Origin: Casp-actino8 sp945862545
GTDB taxonomy: Bacteria > Actinomycetota > Acidimicrobiia > Acidimicrobiales > Ilumatobacteraceae
Reading direction: 5' to 3'
Length of the DNA stretch: 39,071 bases
Assembly (NCBI GenBank): GCA_945862545.1
Contig: CAMAYS010000005.1
Location: 1 to 39,071 of the forward strand
Under the pieces are notes generated by a model that saw nothing but the letters and a program-made list of their open reading frames with translations, ran no database searches and was not told the origin of the DNA. Made by a program: the position numbers and the translations under genes. Positions within the stretch are counted from its first letter, which is position 1. The number at the start of each line of letters is the position of its first letter. Below, one piece after another: positions 7,701-15,051 of this stretch.

Positions 7701-9260
7701 GTGACTAGTAGTAACCCAATGCACGACAAACTCGCCGATCTTCTGCAGCGAAAAGAGCAGGCACTTCAACCAGGGGCCCAGCGATCCATTGAGCGCCAGC
7801 ACGAAAAAGGCAAGATGCTGGCACGTGAACGACTGGACTACTTACTTGATCCGGGCTCATTTCAAGAACTTGACATGTTGGCACGTCACCGAGCACAAGC
7901 AGCAGGACTAGAAGAGCACCCCTATACGGACGGTGTTGTCACCGGTTGGGGGACAATCGACGGTCGAAAAGTTTTCGTTTTCTCGCAAGACTTCACCGTT
8001 TTTGGTGGGGCCCTCGGCGAAGTGTTCGCTGAAAAAATCCACAAACTGATGGACATGGCGTTGCGTGTTGGTGCGCCTGTCATTGGTCTCAATGACGGAG
8101 CTGGAGCGCGAATTCAAGAAGGCGTCGTTTCGCTCGCGAGTTACGGTGGAATCTTCTACCGCAATGTGCAGTCAAGCGGTGTCATCCCACAGATCTCCGT
8201 GATTCTCGGACCATGTGCTGGCGGTGCGGTGTACTCACCTGCCATGACCGACTTCATCTTCATGGTGCGCGAGAGCAGCCATATGTTTATTACGGGACCA
8301 GATGTCGTCAAAACCGTGACAGGTGAAGATGTGACTCTCGAAGAACTCGGTGGGGCAATGAGCCACGCCAGTAAGAGCGGCGTAGCGACTTTTGTTTCCC
8401 AGGATGAAAAATCTTGTCTTGATGACGTCCGATTTTTGATGTCCTTCATGCCGCAAAACAATATGGAAGAGCCACCGACGATTGATACTGGCGATGATCC
8501 CGATCGTTTGTGTCCTGAATTGCGCGACATTCTTCCCGTGTCGGCCAACCAGCCGTACGACATGAAAAAAGTCATTGCATCTATCGTCGATGATGGTGAA
8601 TTTTTTGAATACTTCCCACATTGGGCGAAGAGCATCATCTGTGGTTTTGTGCGCATTGATGGACACTCTGTCGGCGTCGTTGGCAACCAACCACTGTTCC
8701 TCGCTGGTGTTCTGGACATTGAAAGTGCGGAGAAGGCTGCCCGCTTCGTGCGAACCTGCGATGCCTTCAATATTCCGCTTCTGACAATGGTTGACGTACC
8801 CGGTTTCTTGCCAGGTGTCGATCAAGAATACGGCGGCATCATTCGGCACGGCGCAAAGTTGCTCTATGCATACTGCGAAGCAACTGTGCCGCGAATTCAG
8901 ATCATCACCCGTAAGGCTTACGGCGGAGCGTACGTCGTGATGGACTCCAAGTCCATCGGTTCTGACTTGGCATACGCCTGGCCGACTGCCGAACTCGCAG
9001 TGATGGGGCCAAATGGTGCGGTTGAAATTGTCTACCGCCGTGAACTTCAACAGGCTGCTGACCCAGTTGCCCGTCGCGCTGAACTCGTTAACGAATACAC
9101 CGAGAAGTACGCCAATCCGTATGCGGCTGCCGAACGCGGATACATCGATGATGTCATTGATCCAGCAGAAACTCGTCAGAAAATTGTGGCAGGATTTCGC
9201 ATGCTTCGGACCAAGCGCGAAGAGTTGCCTCGACGCAAGCACGGCAACATGCCACTATGA
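7701..9260 (+). CDS. pccB: Propionyl-CoA carboxylase beta chain (acyl-CoA carboxyltransferase)
   Basis: This 519-residue crotonase-fold carboxyltransferase transfers CO2 from carboxybiotin to propionyl-CoA, giving methylmalonyl-CoA. Typical beta-chain landmarks are present: ERLDYLLDPGSFQELD near the N-terminus, FSQDFTVFGGALGE, LNDGAGARIQEGV, GPCAGGAVYSPAMTDF (first oxyanion region), VPGFLPGVDQEYGGIIRHGAKLLYAY and KAYGGAYVVM (second oxyanion region), and the C-terminal YANPYAAAERGYIDDVIDP. The start shown is GTG at 7701; an ATG at 7719 (MHDKLADLL) is equally plausible because neither has a clear ribosome-binding site. It overlaps the epsilon-subunit gene by ATGA. The biotinylated alpha chain is not in the window. 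Its product is the substrate of the epimerase at the window's left end. Acetyl-CoA carboxylation as an additional activity cannot be excluded. Confidence 0.94.
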   Translation: MTSSNPMHDKLADLLQRKEQALQPGAQRSIERQHEKGKMLARERLDYLLDPGSFQELDMLARHRAQAAGLEEHPYTDGVVTGWGTIDGRKVFVFSQDFTVFGGALGEVFAEKIHKLMDMALRVGAPVIGLNDGAGARIQEGVVSLASYGGIFYRNVQSSGVIPQISVILGPCAGGAVYSPAMTDFIFMVRESSHMFITGPDVVKTVTGEDVTLEELGGAMSHASKSGVATFVSQDEKSCLDDVRFLMSFMPQNNMEEPPTIDTGDDPDRLCPELRDILPVSANQPYDMKKVIASIVDDGEFFEYFPHWAKSIICGFVRIDGHSVGVVGNQPLFLAGVLDIESAEKAARFVRTCDAFNIPLLTMVDVPGFLPGVDQEYGGIIRHGAKLLYAYCEATVPRIQIITRKAYGGAYVVMDSKSIGSDLAYAWPTAELAVMGPNGAVEIVYRRELQQAADPVARRAELVNEYTEKYANPYAAAERGYIDDVIDPAETRQKIVAGFRMLRTKREELPRRKHGNMPL

Positions 9261-9439
9261 GTCATCAAGTCACTCCAACGCCAACTATTGAAGAGGCGGT
9301 TATTATCGCCGCGGCGATTGAAGCAATGTGGCCAAGGCCAGTCGTTGGGCAGGACCCAATTGTCGCTCGACAAAATGCGTGGCGCTTCAGCGGTCGTTGG
9401 TGGGCTCGGCCCAGTGTGGCTCGCCGAGATCGCCCGTAG
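9257..9439 (+). CDS. pccE: Acyl-CoA carboxylase epsilon subunit
   Basis: A 60-residue protein whose ATG overlaps the pccB stop (ATGA at 9257-9260). It opens with PTPTIEEAVIIAAAIEAMW, a short acidic helix, and ends WRFSGRWWARPSVARRDRP. This matches the pattern of the small epsilon subunits (AccE5/PccE type) that bind the beta hexamer of actinobacterial acyl-CoA carboxylases and raise holoenzyme activity. The family is largely actinobacterial, so this gene is one of the better taxonomic clues in the window. Sequence similarity in the family is low outside the helix and the WW-P-RR tail; the call rests on those motifs, the size and the coupling to pccB. Confidence 0.85.
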   Translation: MSHQVTPTPTIEEAVIIAAAIEAMWPRPVVGQDPIVARQNAWRFSGRWWARPSVARRDRP

Positions 9440-9451
9440 AAGAACCTTTGT

Positions 9452-10465
9452 ATGGAGATCACCACTGTCAGCGATGAAGTGATAGTTCTCCACGATGGAT
9501 GCGATGTCTATCGTTACGAAGACTTACAGCCAGAAACGCAATACACCTTTCACGGTTTGACAGTGACAACGCTTGCCCGTCCTGACGGTGAGTTACTCAG
9601 TACCTTTGCCACCGTCAATGATGTGCATTTCGGCGAAGTTGACTGTGGTGTGCTTGGCGATAATCGACGCGGGCCGATTCAACGTTCTCGCCCTGGCGAC
9701 ATGCCTTACCCTGAAATCATGAATCGGGGAGCATGTGCAGAAATCCTTGCTACGCATCCTTCTTATGTGATTGTTAAAGGCGACCTCACCCATGCCGGGT
9801 CAGATATTGAGTTTGATGCTTTTAGAGATTGTTACGAGAGTCATTTTGCAGACAAACTCCGCGTCATTCGCGGTAACCACGATGCATATCTCGGCCAACA
9901 TTTATATGACGAAGATTTATGGATTGAGATGCCAGGAATTTGTGTGGCGGTGATGGATACGGCCATTCCCACAGAAACAACTGGGGATATCGCTACTGGA
10001 CAACTCACTTGGCTATCTGAACGAGCGGCCTCTACTGACCTTCCCGTGTTAGTCATGGGACATCATCAGCAATGGACTCCAGATCCCGCTGGCGGAACTC
10101 GGCGCAGTGAGGATTATTTCGGCATCAATCCCGACAGCAGCGATGCCCTCAATGATGTTGTCGCTAAACATCGCAACATCATTGGCTACACTGCTGGGCA
10201 CACACATCGCCATCGAGTTCGTTCAATGGCTTGTGGAGTTCCGACAATTGAGATTGGTTGTGTCAAAGACTTTCCAGGAACGTGGGCACAGTATCGGGTA
10301 TATGAAGGCGGCGTGATGCAAGTTGTGCATCGCATTTCTAGTCCAGATGCGCTTGAGTGGAGTGAGCGATGCCGACATCTTTATGCAGATACTGGCATGG
10401 GCTATGAGAGTTATGCATTAGGCACTTTGGCAGAACGTTGTTTTGTTTTTCCCAACCGTTCCTAA
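9452..10465 (+). CDS. Calcineurin-like metallophosphoesterase with N-terminal Fn3-like segment
   Basis: A 337-residue dinuclear-metal phosphoesterase. The motifs run in order: NDVHFGE (Asp57, His59), VKGDLTHAG (Asp111), IRGNHDAY (Asn142, His143), VMGHHQQW (about 205-212) and AGHTHRHR (about 250-257). All metal ligands are present, so it should be active. The first 50 residues (YEDLQPETQYTFHGLTVTT...LSTFATVND) look like a small fibronectin-III-type sandwich, as in purple-acid-phosphatase relatives. There is no signal peptide, so it is probably cytoplasmic. The closest functional guess is a 3',5'-cyclic-nucleotide phosphodiesterase-like enzyme (CpdA/GpdQ group), but the substrate cannot be read. 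It begins 12 bases after pccE and may be in the same transcript; it converges on an LLM gene with six bases between stops. Confidence 0.85.
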   Translation: MEITTVSDEVIVLHDGCDVYRYEDLQPETQYTFHGLTVTTLARPDGELLSTFATVNDVHFGEVDCGVLGDNRRGPIQRSRPGDMPYPEIMNRGACAEILATHPSYVIVKGDLTHAGSDIEFDAFRDCYESHFADKLRVIRGNHDAYLGQHLYDEDLWIEMPGICVAVMDTAIPTETTGDIATGQLTWLSERAASTDLPVLVMGHHQQWTPDPAGGTRRSEDYFGINPDSSDALNDVVAKHRNIIGYTAGHTHRHRVRSMACGVPTIEIGCVKDFPGTWAQYRVYEGGVMQVVHRISSPDALEWSERCRHLYADTGMGYESYALGTLAERCFVFPNRS

Positions 10466-10471
10466 AATTTA

Positions 10472-11437
10472 TTACACCGCAGTCAAGACACGATGCTCAA
10501 TGCGCTCCAAACTTTCCCAAGCGAACTCTGGCGTCATCCCACCCATTAATGGATGAAGAAGAAGTCGACCGGATTTAGCCAGCACAATTGCCTCGTCCAC
10601 AGTGAGCACGCGGTACACACCACTTTGGCGAATGTCATCAATCGTCAAAGCACCCTTAACGGTCACGGCCGACGACTGACGAGGGCGTTGCCACGCGGCG
10701 TAACTCTGTGCATCCCACAACGCGTGACGACCAATGATGTCCCAATCTCTTTCAGGATCGTCAGAGACATGAATAAATCCCAGCTTTTCTGGCACAGCCA
10801 CAAAGCCGCCAGTAAAGCCCAACTTGGCGCACTCGTCGTTATACCAATCGGCAATCATCGGGTTGCTGTCTGCTGCAGCAAATCCGATTCCGAGACGGGC
10901 AGCCAGACGTGCTGCCCTCTCACCAGAACCGCCCAACATCATCATCGGACCGCCTGGCGAAAATGGAGCGGGGGTAACTCGCAATCTGCGACCATCAATT
11001 TCCACATGTTCACCAGTGAACAATTTTTTGAGTGCGGCTACGTGATGCTCAAGAACTTCCAAGCGATCGCTGAACTTCATATCCATCATGTCAAATTCTT
11101 CTTGACGATAACCAGTGCCAAGAATGAGCATGATGCGACCGCGTGCCAGATGATCGGCGACGACGATTTGCTCGGCGAGACGTACTGGGTCATGCATCGG
11201 CAACAACATCGCCGAAATAGAAATGGGCAGACGTGTCGTCGTGGCGGCGATTGCCGAAGCCATGATCATTGGCGAAGGGAGATATCCGTCGGGAGCACCG
11301 TGATGCTCACTGAGAATGACGCCTGACATACCCACTCGATCCGCCCAGCGGCACATATCAAGACAGGCGTGATACTGATCGGCGCGGGTCACGGTTGAAA
11401 AATCTGGTAGTCGTAGGTCAAAGCGCAACATGTTCAT
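10472..11437 (-). CDS. LLM-class flavin/F420-dependent oxidoreductase (1)
   Basis: A 321-residue bacterial-luciferase-fold oxidoreductase. Family landmarks are the SEHH motif at 43-46 (GVILSEHHGAPDGYLPSP), LPMHDPVRLAEQIVVADHLARGRIMLILGTGYRQEEF at about 98-136 and MLGGSGERAARLAARLGIGF at about 167-186. Such enzymes use FMNH2 or F420 and either oxidise or monooxygenate a small substrate; which one is unknown. The ATG at 11437 follows a GAGAACC stretch. It lies 23 bases downstream of a second LLM gene on the same strand, so the two form an operon driven from the region at 12610-12680. It is shorter than and clearly divergent from the other two LLM proteins of the island. Confidence 0.85.
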   Translation of the reverse strand: MNMLRFDLRLPDFSTVTRADQYHACLDMCRWADRVGMSGVILSEHHGAPDGYLPSPMIMASAIAATTTRLPISISAMLLPMHDPVRLAEQIVVADHLARGRIMLILGTGYRQEEFDMMDMKFSDRLEVLEHHVAALKKLFTGEHVEIDGRRLRVTPAPFSPGGPMMMLGGSGERAARLAARLGIGFAAADSNPMIADWYNDECAKLGFTGGFVAVPEKLGFIHVSDDPERDWDIIGRHALWDAQSYAAWQRPRQSSAVTVKGALTIDDIRQSGVYRVLTVDEAIVLAKSGRLLLHPLMGGMTPEFAWESLERIEHRVLTAV

Positions 11438-11460
11438 TTTGGGTTCTCCATTTTTTACAA

Positions 11461-12609
11461 TTAGTTTCTGGCGGACACTAAATTTTCTTGCTCAGCACGA
11501 ATCACGGGAATGACAAACTCGCCCCACTGGCGAATTGTCTCCATGGACACTTCATGTGAGACGGTGCCTAACTGACAAATCACCATAATCTCGTCAGCCC
11601 CAGCAGCGATTAACTCGCGCGCGTAACGAATGGCTTGGTGGCGATCACCATAGGCATGCTGAGGAACTTCATAAATGGTTGTTGCTGAAGGTGATGCTGG
11701 AATATTCATTTCTGAGAGTCGCGCCACCACATGCTTGGCGTCGGCTGCCATTGCCGCCACATCGTCGCCGGCGTCAACATCTAAAGCTGGTGGCAAACCT
11801 GTGCCGTACCAATGGTGAATTGATTCAGCAAAAAATCTCTGACCGCGAGTTCCAATCCTCAACGCCTCATCAGCATCATCGAGAACCACACTCGGGCATA
11901 GTGCCGACAAATGATTATTGGCGTGATCACTGACGAAGCGATCGCCGCTACGGGTAGCGATGGCTTCGTCATAAATGCCACGCAGTTCAGCGACCTCTGA
12001 TGGACCACCGAAGCCCATCACCAAGGCTCCGATACCCAATTCGGCTGCCAGTTTGACAGTGTCGCGCTTTGTGCAGGCCATGAACATCGGCGGGTGTGGT
12101 GTCTGAACGGGATGGGGGTGAATCGGACGATTTGGAATCGTCATCAGATCGCTTGACCACTCAAAACGTTCCTCGCGCCAAATCTGGCTGAGAATACGTA
12201 AGGTCTCTTCAACTTGCGGGTAGGTGTCCTGGGGTTGCACGCCGAACATACCCATTTCTTGTTGCGTGGCGCCACGACCGGCACCCACATCAAGACGACC
12301 GTTGGACAAAACATCGAGCATCGCCACTCGCTCGGCCACACGAACGGGATGATTAAAACCAAATGGCATCAAGACGCAACCGTGACCGAGGCGAATCCGA
12401 CTAGTTTTGGCGGCCACGAAAGAGAGAAAAATTTCTGGTGCGCTCATGTGGGCGTACCAGGTCAAGGCGTGATGTTCGACAGCCCAAATTGCATCAAAGC
12501 CCATCTCTTCAGCGAAAACTGCCTGATCAACACAGTCGCGCAGAACCTTTTGCTCATTGGACGGCGAAGCATCATTCATTTGACCCTCAAAAATGAGTGA
12601 GAATTTCAT
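11461..12609 (-). CDS. LLM-class flavin-dependent oxidoreductase (2)
   Basis: A 382-residue luciferase-like monooxygenase-family protein. It carries AVEHHALTWYAHMSAPE (Glu45-His46-His47), HPVRVAERVAMLDVLSNGRLDVGAGRGATQQEM at about 86-118 and PPMFMACTKRDTVKLAAELGIGALVMG at about 172-198. The EHH-x-HMSAPE and RVAERxAMLDxxxxxRxxxGxGRGA segments are shared with the third LLM protein (13746-14957), so those two are probable paralogues. It is the first gene of a minus-strand operon with LLM 1 and reads away from the 46-base element copy A, opposite the cyclase gene. A Baeyer-Villiger-type or hydroxylating monooxygenase role is possible but not demonstrated. Confidence 0.86.
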   Translation of the reverse strand: MKFSLIFEGQMNDASPSNEQKVLRDCVDQAVFAEEMGFDAIWAVEHHALTWYAHMSAPEIFLSFVAAKTSRIRLGHGCVLMPFGFNHPVRVAERVAMLDVLSNGRLDVGAGRGATQQEMGMFGVQPQDTYPQVEETLRILSQIWREERFEWSSDLMTIPNRPIHPHPVQTPHPPMFMACTKRDTVKLAAELGIGALVMGFGGPSEVAELRGIYDEAIATRSGDRFVSDHANNHLSALCPSVVLDDADEALRIGTRGQRFFAESIHHWYGTGLPPALDVDAGDDVAAMAADAKHVVARLSEMNIPASPSATTIYEVPQHAYGDRHQAIRYARELIAAGADEIMVICQLGTVSHEVSMETIRQWGEFVIPVIRAEQENLVSARN

Positions 12610-12634
12610 TGCACCGATCCCCGTCCTAGACCAA

Positions 12635-12680
12635 CAAATGTTGGCTTTACTTTACGCTAGTTTATGTTACCCTAGTCACA
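12635..12680. promoter_or_regulatory. 46-base shared control element, copy A (divergent LLM 2 / cyclase)
   Basis: This segment aligns without gaps to 14968-15013: both begin CAAATGTTGG, share TTTACTTTAC, ATGTTACC and TAGTCACA, and differ at about eight of 46 positions, mostly in the middle. Both copies sit between a minus-strand LLM gene and a plus-strand gene, in the same orientation. In copy A the left end forms a perfect inverted repeat, CCAACA-AA-TGTTGG (12631-12644). Possible plus-strand promoter boxes are TTGGCT (12641-12646) and TATGTT (12663-12668), 16 apart. It is read here as an operator plus divergent promoter of one regulon; the regulator is unknown. Confidence 0.6.
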
Positions 12681-12683
12681 CCA

Positions 12684-12812
12684 ATGATGGACCGTGGGAA
12701 TAAAGAAAATACACCCTTTGTCGTCCTCAAACACAGCCAGCAAACACAGTCAATCGGCACAGTCTGCGATGCTAGAGAACCACATAACTACTTCATGAAA
12801 GGCGCCCCCTGA
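12684..12812 (+). CDS. Possible 42-residue small protein or leader peptide upstream of the cyclase
   Basis: The frame starts ATGATG right after the shared control element and stays open for 42 codons. It ends at a TGA that overlaps the cyclase ATG (TGATG at 12810-12814). The peptide begins MMDRGNKENTPFVVLKHSQQ and ends FMKGAP; I do not recognise it. There is no ribosome-binding site, but if the plus-strand promoter in the element is used the transcript would be nearly leaderless, which actinobacteria tolerate. The stop-start overlap suggests translational coupling. An open frame of this length by chance is not rare, so this remains tentative; the alternative is an untranslated leader. Confidence 0.3.
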   Translation: MMDRGNKENTPFVVLKHSQQTQSIGTVCDAREPHNYFMKGAP

Positions 12813-13738
12813 TGTCCCTACCTCCTCACCTCCAAGAACTTTCCGCCCGAGTCTCTAACTGGGGACGTTGGGGTGCAGATGATCGCCGCGGAACACTCAA
12901 CCTCATCGACAATGCTGCTGTGCGTCGTGGACTTGCGGCGGCACGTCAGAGCCGAACCTTTTTACTCTCACTTCCTTACGATGAAAACGGCATTCAGAAT
13001 GGCGAAGTTCCTGGACGCGACAATCCACGGCGAGCGATGCACATGATCAATGTGCCGTATACCGGGGACCCGACAAATTTTTGTACGAGTGATGACTCGG
13101 TGACCATGGGCGTTCAGTCCTCGACGCACTGGGACACACTCGCCCACGTCGGATACGAAGGTCTTTTATACAACGGAGTCTCGGACTCAACCATCGATGA
13201 AAATGGAAGTCATCAACATGGAGTTGAAACTTTTGGTCCCATTGTTTCTCGCGGAGTTCTGCTTGATGTGGCCCGAGTTCATGGAGTGGATTTTCTCCCC
13301 GGTGGATATCCAATCACCGGTGATGATCTTGAGGCCGCCTGCGCTCTCGGTGGAATCACGATGGCACCTGGTGACATCGCCTGTGTTCGCACTGGCCATC
13401 AGTATCACCTCACGTCTGGGAACAAGGTGCTGTACACCACGGAACATCCCGGACTCTCAACGAAATCAATTCAATGGGCAAGAGATACCGACATCGCGGC
13501 CATCGCTACCGACACAATGGCTTTTGAATGCTGGCCCTGTGAAGATCCAAATGTTTTGTTGCCCGTGCATATGATCCACTTGCGTGATATGGGACTCATC
13601 CAAGGACAGAACTGGGTTCTCGATGAATTAGCCGCCGACTGTGCATCAGATGGTCAATACGATTTTCTGTTGTCAGCCAGCCCACTTCCACTGACTCGTT
13701 CAGTGGGAGGACCTATCGCCCCAACGGCGATCAAATAG
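12812..13738 (+). CDS. Metal-dependent cyclase-family hydrolase
   Basis: A 308-residue member of the cyclase/kynurenine-formamidase-like superfamily (Cyclase, PF04199). The metal-binding signature HxxxHxDxxxH appears here as SSTHWDTLAH (His106, Asp108, His112). The N-terminal WGRWGADDRRGTLNLI segment and C-terminal LPVHMIHLRDMGLIQGQNWVLDELA are typical of the longer bacterial subgroup. These enzymes hydrolyse amides, lactones or imides such as N-formylkynurenine or isatin; the present substrate is unknown. No signal peptide is seen. The ATG at 12812 has a weak upstream AAAGG and overlaps the stop of a possible 42-codon frame. Flanked on both sides by LLM genes, it may open a ring or ester produced by a monooxygenase; that link is inferred. 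Confidence 0.83.
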   Translation: MSLPPHLQELSARVSNWGRWGADDRRGTLNLIDNAAVRRGLAAARQSRTFLLSLPYDENGIQNGEVPGRDNPRRAMHMINVPYTGDPTNFCTSDDSVTMGVQSSTHWDTLAHVGYEGLLYNGVSDSTIDENGSHQHGVETFGPIVSRGVLLDVARVHGVDFLPGGYPITGDDLEAACALGGITMAPGDIACVRTGHQYHLTSGNKVLYTTEHPGLSTKSIQWARDTDIAAIATDTMAFECWPCEDPNVLLPVHMIHLRDMGLIQGQNWVLDELAADCASDGQYDFLLSASPLPLTRSVGGPIAPTAIK

Positions 13739-13752
13739 GGTTGCCCTATTTG
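13732..13752. terminator. Perfect 9-bp palindrome spanning both convergent stop codons
   Basis: CAAATAGGG-TTG-CCCTATTTG is a perfect nine-pair hairpin with a three-base loop. It contains the TAG stop of the cyclase (13736-13738) and, on the other strand, the TAG stop of LLM 3 (13748-13746). Because it is symmetric it can act on both transcripts. There is no clean T-run, so termination may be weak or the hairpin may protect 3' ends. Confidence 0.5.
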
Positions 13753-14957
13753 CCGATACGGGCACCTGGTGGCAACACCGGAATATCAAATTCGGCCACT
13801 GGATACTGGAACATCGGGAACTTTGGCTTCGCTGTTGCGCGGTGACGGTCAGTGGAATGCATGCGGTCTGGGTCATGATCGGGGATCACTTTGTCACCGA
13901 AGATTTCCAGCATTTCATACACCTCTTCAGGATGCATCTGTTCAATCGGTAATCCGAACACCAACTGATCACAGCCGACTTTTTCGTACTGTGTCAATTG
14001 CTCGCTGACATCATCTGGAGTTCCCACCATCAGCAGTCCGGATTCAATCAACATGTCCAACATTTCATCATCCATGTGGAACTCGGGTGGTGCCGCTGGT
14101 GTTGGCCAAACAGCAGAGTTGGGGTCACGTGACATGGTGTCGTGATAGAGGTTCACCAAACTCACGAGATAACCAAATCCTTGGCGCTTGGCAACTTCGC
14201 GAGCGCGCTCACGATCGCTCAGACACACGATGGTGTTCGTCATCATGATGTTGTTGTTGCGGAATTGTCCAACCTGATCGATGGGTGATTGGATCGCTTC
14301 TTTATACGCATCAATACGTCCTTGCAAGGCGTAGATCGGCTCGAAGTTAAAGGCAATAGCACCAATGCCCATTTCCCCAGCCTTTGTGAACGTGCCGGGG
14401 TTGCCGCAAGCCACCCAGATCGGTGGATGTCCTTGACCGTATGGCTTTGGCAAAACATTATGTGGTGTTGGCACCGTGAAATGCTTACCGTGGAAGTCAT
14501 AATCTTTTTGTTCCCACATCCGCGGAATTTCGCGAATCACTTCATCCCACATTGACTTTGTGATGTCGGTGTCCATGACGTTGAACATCTTCAACTCGTG
14601 GCTTCCCGCTCCGCGACCAGTGCCGAATTCAAAGCGACGATTGGTCATGTGATCGAGCATTGCGGCACGCTCAGCGATGCGCGCCGGGTGTTCTTTCAAA
14701 GTCGGCAAACTGGTAATTCCAGAACATAAGTGGATGTAGTCGGTCTGACCCGCCACCCAACCCATGACAACCTCAGGGGCTGACATGTGGCTGTACTCCA
14801 CGAGACCGTGATGCTCACCGAACCACACGTACTTCCAGTTGTGCTTATCCGCGAACACGGCGTACTTGGCTTGCTCTAGTAACTCATCGTGCTCACACTG
14901 CGAATCATGGGCTGCCGGGCCAGGTATATAGCCATTAAGAAAAATTCCGAATTCCAA
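13746..14957 (-). CDS. LLM-class flavin-dependent oxidoreductase (3)
   Basis: A 403-residue luciferase-family protein with GEHHGLVEYSHMSAPE (Glu48-His49-His50), HPARIAERAAMLDHMTNRRFEFGTGRGAGSHEL and PPIWVACGNPGTFTKAGEMGIGAIAFN. The start is TTG at 14957: a perfect GGAGG (14968-14964) stands six bases before it, and the protein then opens MEFGIFLNGY, the usual first beta strand of the family. It shares several motifs with LLM 2, suggesting duplication. The C-terminal 60 residues are an extension beyond the barrel (DPDRMHSTDRHRATAKPKFP...). It is divergent from the substrate-binding lipoprotein gene across the second copy of the 46-base element, so uptake and oxidation genes probably respond together. 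Confidence 0.87.
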   Translation of the reverse strand: MEFGIFLNGYIPGPAAHDSQCEHDELLEQAKYAVFADKHNWKYVWFGEHHGLVEYSHMSAPEVVMGWVAGQTDYIHLCSGITSLPTLKEHPARIAERAAMLDHMTNRRFEFGTGRGAGSHELKMFNVMDTDITKSMWDEVIREIPRMWEQKDYDFHGKHFTVPTPHNVLPKPYGQGHPPIWVACGNPGTFTKAGEMGIGAIAFNFEPIYALQGRIDAYKEAIQSPIDQVGQFRNNNIMMTNTIVCLSDRERAREVAKRQGFGYLVSLVNLYHDTMSRDPNSAVWPTPAAPPEFHMDDEMLDMLIESGLLMVGTPDDVSEQLTQYEKVGCDQLVFGLPIEQMHPEEVYEMLEIFGDKVIPDHDPDRMHSTDRHRATAKPKFPMFQYPVAEFDIPVLPPGARIGK

Positions 14958-14963
14958 AATATT

Positions 14964-14968
14964 CCTCC
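14964..14968 (-). promoter_or_regulatory. Ribosome-binding site GGAGG fixing the TTG start of LLM 3
   Basis: GGAGG reads 14968-14964 on the minus strand, followed by AATATT and the TTG start codon at 14957. No ATG or GTG is found at a suitable distance, so this site decides the unusual start. It touches the left edge of the shared 46-base element, so a protein bound there would overlap the start of translation only slightly. Confidence 0.75.
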
Positions 14969-15013
14969 AAATGTTGGTTTTACTTTACTTCGTTTCATGT
15001 TACCGTAGTCACA
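14968..15013. promoter_or_regulatory. 46-base shared control element, copy B (divergent LLM 3 / ABC lipoprotein)
   Basis: This is the second copy of the element at 12635-12680, in the same orientation and same genetic setting (minus-strand LLM gene to the left, plus-strand gene to the right). About 38 of 46 bases are identical, with no gaps. The conserved blocks are CAAATGTTGG, TTTACTTTAC, ATGTTACC and TAGTCACA. The left inverted repeat of copy A is only partly kept here. Such conservation outside genes is best explained by a common regulator and paired promoters. Confidence 0.6.
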
Positions 15014-15051
15014 GCAAAGCCGAATCATCGGCGTCAAAAAATGGGGGATTC

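Noticed and set aside
8235..9242. Long open frame antisense to pccB (about 335 codons)
   Set aside because: The sense strand is an unmistakable carboxyltransferase and the antisense product has no recognisable domain; such frames arise from codon bias.
10553..11326. Long open frame antisense to LLM 1 (about 257 codons)
   Set aside because: It lies wholly over a conserved LLM gene and its product shows low-complexity His/Arg/Thr composition with no family motif.
14971..15051. Earlier start of the binding lipoprotein at 14971
   Set aside because: It would place 27 residues before the signal peptide and begin inside the shared 46-base element; ATG 15052 has GGGGGA and gives a normal lipoprotein signal.
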